Positions 1-6,771 of a DNA stretch of 19,582 bases are shown one piece after another. Under the pieces are notes generated by a model. That model was not told the DNA's origin and searched no databases. It was given only the letters and a program-made list of their open reading frames with translations. A program made the translations under genes and the position numbers. The stretch covers positions 1-19,582 of the forward strand of contig DGIN01000054.1 of the NCBI GenBank assembly GCA_002387325.1, written 5' to 3'. Within the stretch, counting starts at the first letter, position 1. Every line of letters starts with the position of its first letter. The DNA comes from Bacteroidales bacterium UBA4621 (lineage in GTDB: Bacteria; Bacteroidota; Bacteroidia; Bacteroidales; Paludibacteraceae).

Positions 1-103
1 AAAACTTTTATTCGTCTAACGAACGAGTTGATAAAATATAGTTTTGCAGTACTCAACTGCCTATAAATAAGTTTATTAGTTATTTTTTAACGAACTATTG
101 ATA

Positions 104-134
104 TTGGAATAATAATATTTATTTCGTAACTTTG
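104..134 (+). promoter_or_regulatory. Bacteroidota-type promoter of the ART-like module
   Basis: A TTG at 104-106 is followed after 20 bp by TAACTTTG at 127-134, matching the Bacteroidota sigma factor pattern TTG-N20-TAnnTTTG. Transcription would start near 140, about 40 bases before the first gene. The spacer is very AT-rich. A second isolated TAnnTTTG lies at 39-46 but has no TTG at the right distance. Confidence 0.75.
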
Positions 135-180
135 CATCGTAAATAAGTATGTAACAGTTCATTTATTTTGCTTGGGGATA

Positions 181-633
181 ATGATTGTATATCACGGAAC
201 AAATATGATTGTTGAGCACCCGGTGGTACGCGTTTGTGGCTATAACAAGGATTTGGGTTTTGGATTCTATTGCACACGCCTTGAACGCCAAGCACAACGT
301 TGGGCGATTTCAAAACACAATACCCATATTGTGTGTCTGTATAACTACACACCTGACGAAACACTTAAAATCAAAGTTTTTGAGGAAATGACAGATGAGT
401 GGCTTGATTTTATTGCTGCGTGCCGACATGGTGAACCACACGGATATGATATTGTGGAAGGACCGATGGCAGACGATGAAGTTTGGGATTATGTGGAAGA
501 TTTTTTGAATGGACGTATCTCTCGAGAAGCATTTTGGGCATTGGCAAAATTTAAGCACCCAACACATCAGATTCTATTCTGTACAGATAGAGCCTTAGAA
601 ACAATCACCTTTCAATCGTACTACACATTATGA
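181..633 (+). CDS. DUF3990-type putative ADP-ribosyltransferase (possible toxin component)
   Basis: A 150-residue soluble protein with no signal peptide. It opens with YHGTN (H5) and continues with a GFGFYCT segment (Y30) and an IVEGPMADD segment (E93/D98). This order of motifs resembles DUF3990 proteins, which I recall being assigned to the ADP-ribosyltransferase superfamily; the His-Tyr-acidic triad is my inference. Members are often encoded next to small partner genes, and here the stop overlaps the next start by four bases (ATGA at 630), so the two are probably translationally coupled. I chose the ATG at 181. An in-frame TTG at 172 would add three residues, but neither has a clear ribosome binding site. 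Target and activity are unknown. It could be a toxin of a toxin-antitoxin pair or a regulatory modifying enzyme. Confidence 0.72.
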   Translation: MIVYHGTNMIVEHPVVRVCGYNKDLGFGFYCTRLERQAQRWAISKHNTHIVCLYNYTPDETLKIKVFEEMTDEWLDFIAACRHGEPHGYDIVEGPMADDEVWDYVEDFLNGRISREAFWALAKFKHPTHQILFCTDRALETITFQSYYTL

Positions 634-1097
634 GCAATAAATACTTTCCAAATCAAGCACTCACATTCAACGACTTGTATTTTGTATGCTATATGATAGA
701 ACGAGTAGCACGTACAATACACCAACGCAACCGATACGTGGTAGAGCGGATAGGTTATGAAGGATTGCTACACGAATTATCTATTGCAGATACAAATCAC
801 TGCCTTAATCCCGAACAAGTGGTATCGGATTGGATAGAAACATATCGGTTGGAGCAAGGTGGCACAAATATAACACTGGTTGATCCACGCTACACGGATA
901 AAGTACCAACCGAGACACAAATGGGGAAAGTGTATGCTCGCCTCATTCAGTCGGTCAATCAAACAAATGATTTACCTGCGACCATTATGCAAGTATATAG
1001 TTCTCTCATTTGCGATGTCATTGACAACTATAACACTGGTGCCTATTATGAACCTAGTTATATTCAAACCCGTGCTTATATAAACGGGGGATTTTAG
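630..1097 (+). CDS. Conserved hypothetical protein, partner of the DUF3990 protein
   Basis: A 155-residue predicted cytosolic protein without signal peptide or membrane segment. It begins with a segment rich in Asn, Phe and Tyr (FNDLYFVCYMIERVAR) and ends in NGGF. I recognise the general look of a family that follows DUF3990-like genes in Bacteroidales, but I know no assigned function. Its start ATG overlaps the upstream stop (ATGA), so the products are probably made in matched amounts, as in toxin-antitoxin or enzyme-regulator pairs. The predicted helical N-terminal half could bind nucleic acid or the partner protein, but I see no clear helix-turn-helix. Treating it as the antitoxin is inference from position alone. 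Confidence 0.7.
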   Translation: MSNKYFPNQALTFNDLYFVCYMIERVARTIHQRNRYVVERIGYEGLLHELSIADTNHCLNPEQVVSDWIETYRLEQGGTNITLVDPRYTDKVPTETQMGKVYARLIQSVNQTNDLPATIMQVYSSLICDVIDNYNTGAYYEPSYIQTRAYINGGF

Positions 1098-1148
1098 AAG
1101 AATCTGAGTTTCTTAAAGATAACTATTTCAACGAATTTTATCCATCTT

Positions 1149-2285
1149 ATGGAATCCCAAAACATAGAATACAAACAATCTTGGCACGATGAGTACCTCA
1201 AGTGGGTATGTGGCTTTGCCAATGCCCAAGGAGGTCGTATATATATCGGGGTTGATGATGATGGTCAAGTCATTGGTGTGCCTGATGCCAAACGCCTTTC
1301 TGAGGATATTCCAAATAAAATACGTGAGCATATAGGTATTATCTGCGATGTCAATTTGCTTGAACAAAACCAACTCCCATATCTCAGAATCATTGTCATG
1401 CCGAGCAGTGTCCCGCTCTCCGTGCGCGGATGTTACTACTATCGCAGCGGAAGTGTTAAAAACGAACTCACAGGCACCGCTCTCAACGAGTTTCTGCTGA
1501 AAAAGACCAGCACCACATGGGATGATGCCATCGAAGAGCGTGCCACTGTCGGAGATATTGATTCAGAAGCCATTCACCGGTTTATTGTAGAGGCAGGCAA
1601 AGGCGACCGTTTAGGTATTTTTGAGGGTTTGACCGAGTGGGAACTGCTTACCAAGTTACGACTAACCAATGGCAAGCAACTCAAACGGGCTGCCATCATA
1701 CTGTTCGGTAAAGACCCCGGAAATTTCTATCCGAACATTCAATTCAAGATAGGTCGCTTTGCAGATGAGTCCACGCTGATACACCAAGATGTCATTGAGG
1801 GCAACTTAATGAAAATGCTGCAGGACATCTTGGAAATTTTGGAATACAAATACATTATCAGGAAGGTCAAGATAGAAGGGTACAGCAGGGTACAGCAACA
1901 AGGCAATTACCCTCGTGTAGCACTACGCGAGATGATACTCAATAGCCTTGTTCATCGTAGTTACCTCGGTCCTATGGTGCAAATGCGTATATACGATGAC
2001 CATATCACACTTTGGAACTATGGAACATTGCCTACAGAACTGAGTGTACAACAACTATTCGCACCGCACCCGTCTTTTCCGCGCAACCCGTTGATTGCTA
2101 ATGCTTGTTTCCGTGCCAATATGATAGAAGCCTGGGGCAGTGGCATACATCGCATCCTTGCTGCGTGCAACGATGTGGGATTTCCTACGCCAATGATAGA
2201 AGAAACTATGGGCGGTATGCAAGTCACTCTGTGGACTACCCCCCAGACTACCCCCCCCAGAAAGGCAACACAGAAGATACTTTAA
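1149..2285 (+). CDS. AlbA_2 (Schlafen-type)/HATPase regulator, C-terminus truncated by frameshift
   Basis: The 378-residue product starts with an AlbA_2 (divergent AAA_4, Schlafen-type) domain: EYKQSW near the start, then FANAQGGRIYIGVDDDGQVIG, up to about residue 115. A RecG-related/HATPase_c_4 segment follows, with REMILNSLVHRSY and EAWGSGIHRIL up to about residue 360. Family members normally continue through a TTPQ-rich linker into a winged helix. Here the linker (TTPQTTPPRK) leaves frame at eight C residues (2251-2258) and stops at 2285, while the winged helix continues in the other frame to 2503. One extra C, or two fewer, would give one protein of about 450 residues. It starts 51 bases after the preceding gene and may share its transcript. 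Such proteins are usually annotated as transcriptional regulators, but targets are unknown. Confidence 0.8.
   Translation: MESQNIEYKQSWHDEYLKWVCGFANAQGGRIYIGVDDDGQVIGVPDAKRLSEDIPNKIREHIGIICDVNLLEQNQLPYLRIIVMPSSVPLSVRGCYYYRSGSVKNELTGTALNEFLLKKTSTTWDDAIEERATVGDIDSEAIHRFIVEAGKGDRLGIFEGLTEWELLTKLRLTNGKQLKRAAIILFGKDPGNFYPNIQFKIGRFADESTLIHQDVIEGNLMKMLQDILEILEYKYIIRKVKIEGYSRVQQQGNYPRVALREMILNSLVHRSYLGPMVQMRIYDDHITLWNYGTLPTELSVQQLFAPHPSFPRNPLIANACFRANMIEAWGSGIHRILAACNDVGFPTPMIEETMGGMQVTLWTTPQTTPPRKATQKIL
2235..2258 (+). repeat. ACTACCCCCCAG repeat with 8-C tract (frameshift site)
   Basis: Two copies of a 12-bp unit encode Thr-Thr-Pro-Gln in the regulator linker. The first has six C (2239-2244) and the second eight C (2251-2258). 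Six or nine C in the second copy would keep the winged-helix frame. Eight is out of frame. Confidence 0.85.
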
Positions 2286-2503
2286 CAGAAAAAATACTTG
2301 CATTACTTACAGAAAACAATCACTTATCCCAACGCGCCATCGCCAACCAATTGGGTATTGGTTTTGACACAGTGAAAGAATATATGACAAAACTCAAACG
2401 CACAGGAAAGATACAACGCATTGGTGCTGATTTCGGAGGCTATTGGCAAGTTATAGACACCCTTAATAATGCACAAATGCACAACAACTATAAGACTCTT
2501 TAG
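2259..2503 (+). pseudogene. Detached winged-helix C-terminal domain of the AlbA_2 regulator
   Basis: In the frame that starts after the C tract the sequence reads QKGNTEDTLTEKILALL, then NNHLSQRAIANQLGIG, a helix-turn-helix, then TVKEYMTKLKRTGKIQRIG and GGYWQV, the usual end of this family. It is therefore the missing DNA-binding domain of the gene upstream and has no credible start of its own. The last residues come from a duplicated AATGCACA octamer (2468-2483), so the extreme C-terminus may be new sequence. It could be made through slippage at the C tract during replication or transcription, or appear separate only because of a sequencing error. Confidence 0.8.
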
Positions 2504-2539
2504 TATGACTAATGATATAGATAAGCAACATAAAACAAA

Positions 2540-2547
2540 GAACTTTG
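2540..2547 (+). promoter_or_regulatory. Weak candidate -7 element before the glycan genes
   Basis: GAACTTTG followed by C matches the Bacteroidota -7 box except for the first T. I see no TTG about 20 bp upstream. If used, transcription would begin only a few bases before the ATG at 2559. Support is weak. Confidence 0.28.
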
Positions 2548-2558
2548 CACAATAAAAT

Positions 2559-3524
2559 ATGATAAGTATTGCAATGGCGACATATAACGGTGAAAAGTAT
2601 CTGAGAGAGCAATTAGACTCTGTACTCAATCAAACAATAACCGATTTTGAGTTGGTGATATGTGATGATAAAAGTACAGATTCTACCATCGATATTTTAT
2701 CAGAATATGCCGCACAAGACAAACGAATTCGTTACTATGTCAATCCTGTCAATATAGGATTTAAGCGCAACTTTGAAAATGTCATTCAAAAGTGTAAAGG
2801 GGAATATATTGCATTATGTGATCAAGATGATATATGGTACCCGGAACATATAGAAAGGCTTTACCAACAGATAGGAAAACATTCTATCAGTTGCGCCAAT
2901 TCCATATTGGTAGATAAAGATAATAACTCTTTGGAAATTCTACTTAGCGATGCCGAGAAGTTCTATGTCCTTCCTGCAGATAGTCATAAATTAATATACA
3001 AAGTACTTCTTTCCGGCAATCCATTTCAGGGAGCATCGATGCTGATGCCCACAGCATTTGTACATAGATGTCTGCCTATTCCGGAAGGCGTTTGCTACCA
3101 CGATGCTTGGTTTGCTGCATGTGCTTGTTTAGACAATGGTATTACCTATTCATTTGATCCAATAACACGTTATCGACAACACGGGAATAACGTAACAGCC
3201 AATACCAATCGAACTGAAAAAAGAACTATCAGATACTATCTACACAAAACAGAAGATGTCCTGAGAGGTAAAAAAACATTGTACACAGACCGATTTAACT
3301 ACATAGAGGCTTTGCGTAAACGCTTCGGAACAAAGAACAAAGATTTTATTTATATTTACGATTTTATTGACAGTTTACAGAAACATAGTTGTTCCATATA
3401 TGCATTATGCTATATTGTACGTAACTATCAATATGTAGCCACATATAATAGTAATAGCAAACGAGGATTACTCAAAGATGTGTTCGTATGGTTGCATTGG
3501 CGACCTATACCTAATTCAAAATAA
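2559..3524 (+). CDS. Glycosyltransferase family 2 (rhamnosyltransferase-like)
   Basis: A 321-residue cytoplasmic GT-A enzyme. The N-terminus ISIAMATYNGEKYL, the VICDDKSTD segment (about 34-42) and the CDQDDIW motif (about 87-93, metal and nucleotide-sugar binding) are typical of family 2 enzymes of the rhamnosyltransferase-like group. The C-terminal 100 residues are rich in Lys, Arg and Tyr, as expected of a protein that sits at the membrane surface, but I see no membrane helix. It is the first gene of the glycan cluster, and the next gene begins four bases after its stop. Donor sugar and acceptor cannot be read from the sequence. Confidence 0.9.
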   Translation: MISIAMATYNGEKYLREQLDSVLNQTITDFELVICDDKSTDSTIDILSEYAAQDKRIRYYVNPVNIGFKRNFENVIQKCKGEYIALCDQDDIWYPEHIERLYQQIGKHSISCANSILVDKDNNSLEILLSDAEKFYVLPADSHKLIYKVLLSGNPFQGASMLMPTAFVHRCLPIPEGVCYHDAWFAACACLDNGITYSFDPITRYRQHGNNVTANTNRTEKRTIRYYLHKTEDVLRGKKTLYTDRFNYIEALRKRFGTKNKDFIYIYDFIDSLQKHSCSIYALCYIVRNYQYVATYNSNSKRGLLKDVFVWLHWRPIPNSK

Positions 3525-3528
3525 AATT

Positions 3529-4245
3529 ATGAATAACGTCGTTATATTTGCAGGCGGAAGTGGTAATCGAATGAATACCACGGGACGTCCAAAACAATTT
3601 TTGCAACTGCACGGAAAAGAGATTATCATCTATACTTTAGAAAATTTCCAAAATCACAGAGAGATTGACAATATCGTAGTGGCATGCAAAACCGAATGGA
3701 TAGATTATATGAAGCAATTGGTAGCAAAATATAATTTGACTAAAGTACATTGGATAGTAGAAGGAGGAGAAACAGGGCAACAATCCATTTATAACGGTTT
3801 GACAGAATTGGAAAAGCATTGCCCTGCCGATTCGGTGGTATTGATACATGACGGCGTGCGTCCGTTCGTGAATGAGCATCTTATATCTGATTGTATCGAA
3901 AGTGTACGCAGATATGGCTCTGCCATTACGGTTGTGCCTGCCATCGAAACTATAGTTACCATCGATAACGGACAAATACAAACCATCACAGATCGCAGCA
4001 AATGTTTCCATGCCAAGGCTCCACAATGCTTTATACAAAGCGAACTGATAGCCGCACACAGGCAAGCACAACAAGAGAACAATATCAACACCATTGACTC
4101 GGCTTCGCTAATGAAACAATACGGGCATAGTTTGTACACGGTAGAAGGCAATTATGACAATATCAAGATTACCACTCCCGCTGATTTTTATACATTCCGT
4201 GCATTATGCGATGTGCATGAAAACCAACAGATATTCGGTATTTGA
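3529..4245 (+). CDS. IspD/TarI-like cytidylyltransferase
   Basis: A 238-residue nucleotidyltransferase. VIFAGGSGNRM (5-15) and RPKQFLQLHGK (20-30) form the CTP-binding start. LIHDGVRPFV and the late NIKITTPADF segment are also typical of the IspD/TarI family. IspD proper makes CDP-methylerythritol for isoprenoids, whereas TarI and Bcs1-like members make CDP-ribitol for surface polymers. The position between a glycosyltransferase and LicD favours synthesis of a CDP-activated alditol or alcohol for the glycan. The open frame reaches back to 3478 inside the upstream gene, but the ATG at 3529, four bases after that gene's stop, gives the normal family N-terminus. The exact substrate is not determinable. 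Confidence 0.88.
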   Translation: MNNVVIFAGGSGNRMNTTGRPKQFLQLHGKEIIIYTLENFQNHREIDNIVVACKTEWIDYMKQLVAKYNLTKVHWIVEGGETGQQSIYNGLTELEKHCPADSVVLIHDGVRPFVNEHLISDCIESVRRYGSAITVVPAIETIVTIDNGQIQTITDRSKCFHAKAPQCFIQSELIAAHRQAQQENNINTIDSASLMKQYGHSLYTVEGNYDNIKITTPADFYTFRALCDVHENQQIFGI

Positions 4246-4247
4246 TT

Positions 4248-5282
4248 ATGGAAAATAAACAAGTAATCACAGACATAGAAGATACATTAACAAACTGCCC
4301 TTTCCTAAACGAAATGGAAGGATGTACACTATTGATAACGGGTGCTACAGGAATGATTGGCACAATGCTCATCAAAGTGATACAGACCTACAACCAACGG
4401 CATAGTAATGCAATACATATTGTTGCCTATGTCCGTAATAAAGAAAAAGCCTTATACAAATGGGAAGGTTATACAGACGAACATTTGGAATGGATCGTGG
4501 GAGATATATGCACTCCCATCGTATATGATAAACCGATAGATTACATCATCCATTGTGCCAGCAACACAGCATCACATGATTTTGTAGAGAAACCGGTAGA
4601 AACCATAGAAACGGCTCTGCACGGAACAAAAAATATATTGACTTTGGCACACACGAAAAAAGTAAAAAAAATGGTGTATCTGTCATCGTTGGAAGTATAT
4701 GGTATGTCTGACAATTTTGAAGTTACGGAAGAGTGCAACGGACGGATAGATTGGACTAATATCCGTAGTTCATATTCGGAAGGAAAACGTATGGCGGAAT
4801 GTATATGTCAATCATATTATGCAGAATATAATGTACCTGTTGTGATTGCTCGATTGGCACAAACCTTCGGTGCTGGTTTTGAACCGACAGATAATCGTGT
4901 ATATGCACAATTTGCCCGTGCTGTTGCTGCAAAGCAAGATATTGTCTTGCACACAAAAGGTACCACAATACGCGATTATTGTTATTTAACGGACGCAGTA
5001 TCGGCATTATTACTCCTTTGCATTAAAGGAGTTGCAGGCGAAACTTATAACGTAGCCAACGAGGATACCACTTGTTCTATAGCAGAAATGGCGCAGATAG
5101 TTGCAAATTTGTCAAACGGAACAACCAAAGTGGTATTTGATTTGAGCACCGATGCTGCTAAGTTAGGGTACAATCCCGAGATGAAAATCAAACTGCTTAG
5201 CAACAAATTGCGAAAGTTAGGGTGGAAGCCTACTAATGATATAACAACGGCTTTTAGGAAAGCCATTAATGGATTGATATGA
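4248..5282 (+). CDS. NAD(P)-dependent epimerase/dehydratase (extended SDR)
   Basis: A 344-residue extended short-chain dehydrogenase. It shows the Rossmann motif LLITGATGMIG (Gly 32, 35 and 38), a YLSS strand with the catalytic Ser region (about 144-147), the YSEGK active-site pair Tyr176/Lys180, and a late TIRDYCYLTDAVSALL segment, as in nucleotide-sugar 4,6-dehydratases and 4-epimerases. The first 25 residues extend before the Rossmann fold. I chose the ATG two bases after the upstream stop; a TTG at 4242 would overlap that stop and is less likely in this phylum. The next gene overlaps by ATGA. Next to the cytidylyltransferase it may act on the sugar or alditol precursor, as reductase partners do in Bcs1/TarJ systems, but its fold is dehydratase-like, so this is inference. 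Confidence 0.86.
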   Translation: MENKQVITDIEDTLTNCPFLNEMEGCTLLITGATGMIGTMLIKVIQTYNQRHSNAIHIVAYVRNKEKALYKWEGYTDEHLEWIVGDICTPIVYDKPIDYIIHCASNTASHDFVEKPVETIETALHGTKNILTLAHTKKVKKMVYLSSLEVYGMSDNFEVTEECNGRIDWTNIRSSYSEGKRMAECICQSYYAEYNVPVVIARLAQTFGAGFEPTDNRVYAQFARAVAAKQDIVLHTKGTTIRDYCYLTDAVSALLLLCIKGVAGETYNVANEDTTCSIAEMAQIVANLSNGTTKVVFDLSTDAAKLGYNPEMKIKLLSNKLRKLGWKPTNDITTAFRKAINGLI

Positions 5283-6169
5283 ACTTAGCAGAACTGATAT
5301 TACATTCTTCGCTGCCAGTCAGGGAACTGACAGAAAGCGAATCGGAACAATTAAAGCAAACCTTGCTTGAAATATACAAAGATGTTCTTGCTGCCTGCAA
5401 AAAACACGGACTGACCGTGATGCTTGGCGGGGGCAGTTGCTTGGGAGCAGTGCGGCACAACGGTTTTATCCCTTGGGATGACGATTTGGATGTGATGATG
5501 ATGCGTGCCGACTATGACCGACTGCCTGCCATAATGCAACAGGAATACGGTAACAAATATATCTGCACGGGACCGAATATCTCCGCACATACAAATACCC
5601 CATTTATCAAACTGGGCAAATGTGGAACTATTTTTACGACCATATACGATCAACCTGAGGCGCAACACGAGATAGCCATTGATGTGTTTCCGATAGAGTA
5701 TATACCGGATAGCAGTCTGCTACGCTTGTGGCATGGTTTTTGGCTAAATCTATTGCAATATATAGCATTGTGCATCTGCCTATACAAGGGGCGCGATTGT
5801 TATGCCACACAAGTACTGCGTGCTTCCAAAGAAGGACGCAAGAAAATTAACCATCGCTTGCGCATCGGGCATATATGTTCTTGGGTATTTGATTATTCGC
5901 ACCTGTATGCCTTTTGTGACCGATTGGCTGCCAAATATGCGAAACGAGAGACCAAAGATGTGACAATTCCTACAGGACGAGGGCATTATTTCGGAGAGAT
6001 GCACCCACGTGAAGATTTTTTACCTGCCGTAGAGCACGTATTTGCAGACATACAGGCACCGCTACCACATAATTACGATGCGTATCTGCGCAAATTATAT
6101 GGAGATTATATGCAAATGCCGCCCATGAACAAACGGGAGAAACACTCTTGTTTAAAACTAAAATTTTGA
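5279..6169 (+). CDS. LicD family phosphotransferase
   Basis: A 296-residue LicD/fukutin-type protein. The family signature is clear: LGGGSCLGAVRH followed by NGFIPWDDDLDVMM (residues 49-74), a nucleotidyltransferase fold with metal-binding Asp residues. LicD enzymes move a phosphorylated alcohol (phosphocholine in Haemophilus and pneumococcus, ribitol phosphate in fukutin relatives) from a CDP donor to a glycan. With the CDP-forming enzyme two genes upstream and ATGA overlap with the SDR, the three genes look like one pathway. The segment near residues 150-165 (LWHGFWLNLLQYIALCICLY) is hydrophobic and may touch the membrane. The transferred group is unknown. I see no choline kinase or choline transporter, so phosphocholine is not specifically supported. 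Confidence 0.93.
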   Translation: MNLAELILHSSLPVRELTESESEQLKQTLLEIYKDVLAACKKHGLTVMLGGGSCLGAVRHNGFIPWDDDLDVMMMRADYDRLPAIMQQEYGNKYICTGPNISAHTNTPFIKLGKCGTIFTTIYDQPEAQHEIAIDVFPIEYIPDSSLLRLWHGFWLNLLQYIALCICLYKGRDCYATQVLRASKEGRKKINHRLRIGHICSWVFDYSHLYAFCDRLAAKYAKRETKDVTIPTGRGHYFGEMHPREDFLPAVEHVFADIQAPLPHNYDAYLRKLYGDYMQMPPMNKREKHSCLKLKF

Positions 6170-6175
6170 GGAACA

Positions 6176-6748
6176 ATGTTTAGACTGATTATTATACGTC
6201 TTTCCAACTATCTAAGGCAACCCTTTTGGAAATTAAGACACAACAAAATAAGCAACAAACTGCATATTGCAAAAGATGTGTTTATGCGTGGTTGCGAGGT
6301 AGAAGATTATGCCTATATCGGTTTACATTCTGTTCTCAATAACAGCAGTATAGGAGCATATTCTTCTATCGCTTCTGGTGTACAAATTGGCGGAATGGAG
6401 CATGCTTATTGGGACTTGTCCACCTCTTGTCACCTGACTAATCAAAATATAGCAGGACGCACCACGCATATTGGACACGATGTATGGATTGGTGCCGATA
6501 GTATTATCAAGCAGGGAATTACCATTGGAGATGGAGCCGTCATCGGAGCCAATTCATTCGTAAACAAAGATGTTCCGCCCTACGCAATTGTCGTTGGCAG
6601 CCCCGCTAAAATTCTCAAATACCGTTTTGATGAACAGACCATAAAACAACTGCAAGCATCAAAATATTGGAATTACCCCCCCCGAGAAGCGAAAACTATT
6701 TTATTATCCATACAATGCACTTTCGCAAATAGGGATAGTGCGCAATAA
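6176..6748 (+). CDS. CatB/WbbJ-like acyltransferase (left-handed beta-helix)
   Basis: A 190-residue hexapeptide-repeat acetyltransferase. Repeats such as AYIGLHSVLNNSSIGAYS and IGHDVWIGADSIIKQG form the beta-helix. GGMEHAYW holds the likely catalytic His, and VVGSPAKILKYRF is the usual end of the helix in this family. It probably O-acetylates a sugar of the glycan using acetyl-CoA in the cytoplasm. It starts six bases after licD behind GAGGAA, one of the few plausible Shine-Dalgarno sequences in the window. The C-terminal NYPPREA is encoded across an 8-C tract (6676-6683). Its frame is intact here, but loss or gain of one C would change only the last 20 or so residues. N-acetylation of an amino sugar is the alternative. 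Confidence 0.9.
   Translation: MFRLIIIRLSNYLRQPFWKLRHNKISNKLHIAKDVFMRGCEVEDYAYIGLHSVLNNSSIGAYSSIASGVQIGGMEHAYWDLSTSCHLTNQNIAGRTTHIGHDVWIGADSIIKQGITIGDGAVIGANSFVNKDVPPYAIVVGSPAKILKYRFDEQTIKQLQASKYWNYPPREAKTILLSIQCTFANRDSAQ
6676..6683 (+). repeat. 8-C homopolymer in the acetyltransferase gene
   Basis: Eight C in a row near codon 168, in frame as read. With seven C the frame would run on to a TGA at 6813-6815, past the start of the next gene. With nine C it would stop at 6730-6732. Confidence 0.85.
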
Positions 6749-6771
6749 TCTACAACGACATCGAAAACGAT

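Noticed and set aside
1..66. Possible 3' end of an upstream gene (frame open from base 1 to TAA at 64-66)
   Set aside because: Only 21 codons, no recognisable C-terminus, and AT-rich sequence gives such frames by chance.
1088..1192. Open frame reading GILEESEFLKDNYFNEFYPS between the partner gene and the regulator
   Set aside because: It looks protein-like but has no start, overlaps both neighbours and I recognise no family; a relic is possible but not supported.
2105..2503. Separate gene starting at 2105
   Set aside because: Its first 50 codons overlap the regulator in another frame and make no sense; only the part after the C tract matches a known fold.
3478..3528. Upstream start (ATG 3478) for the cytidylyltransferase
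   Set aside because: It lies inside the preceding gene and adds residues before a complete family N-terminus.
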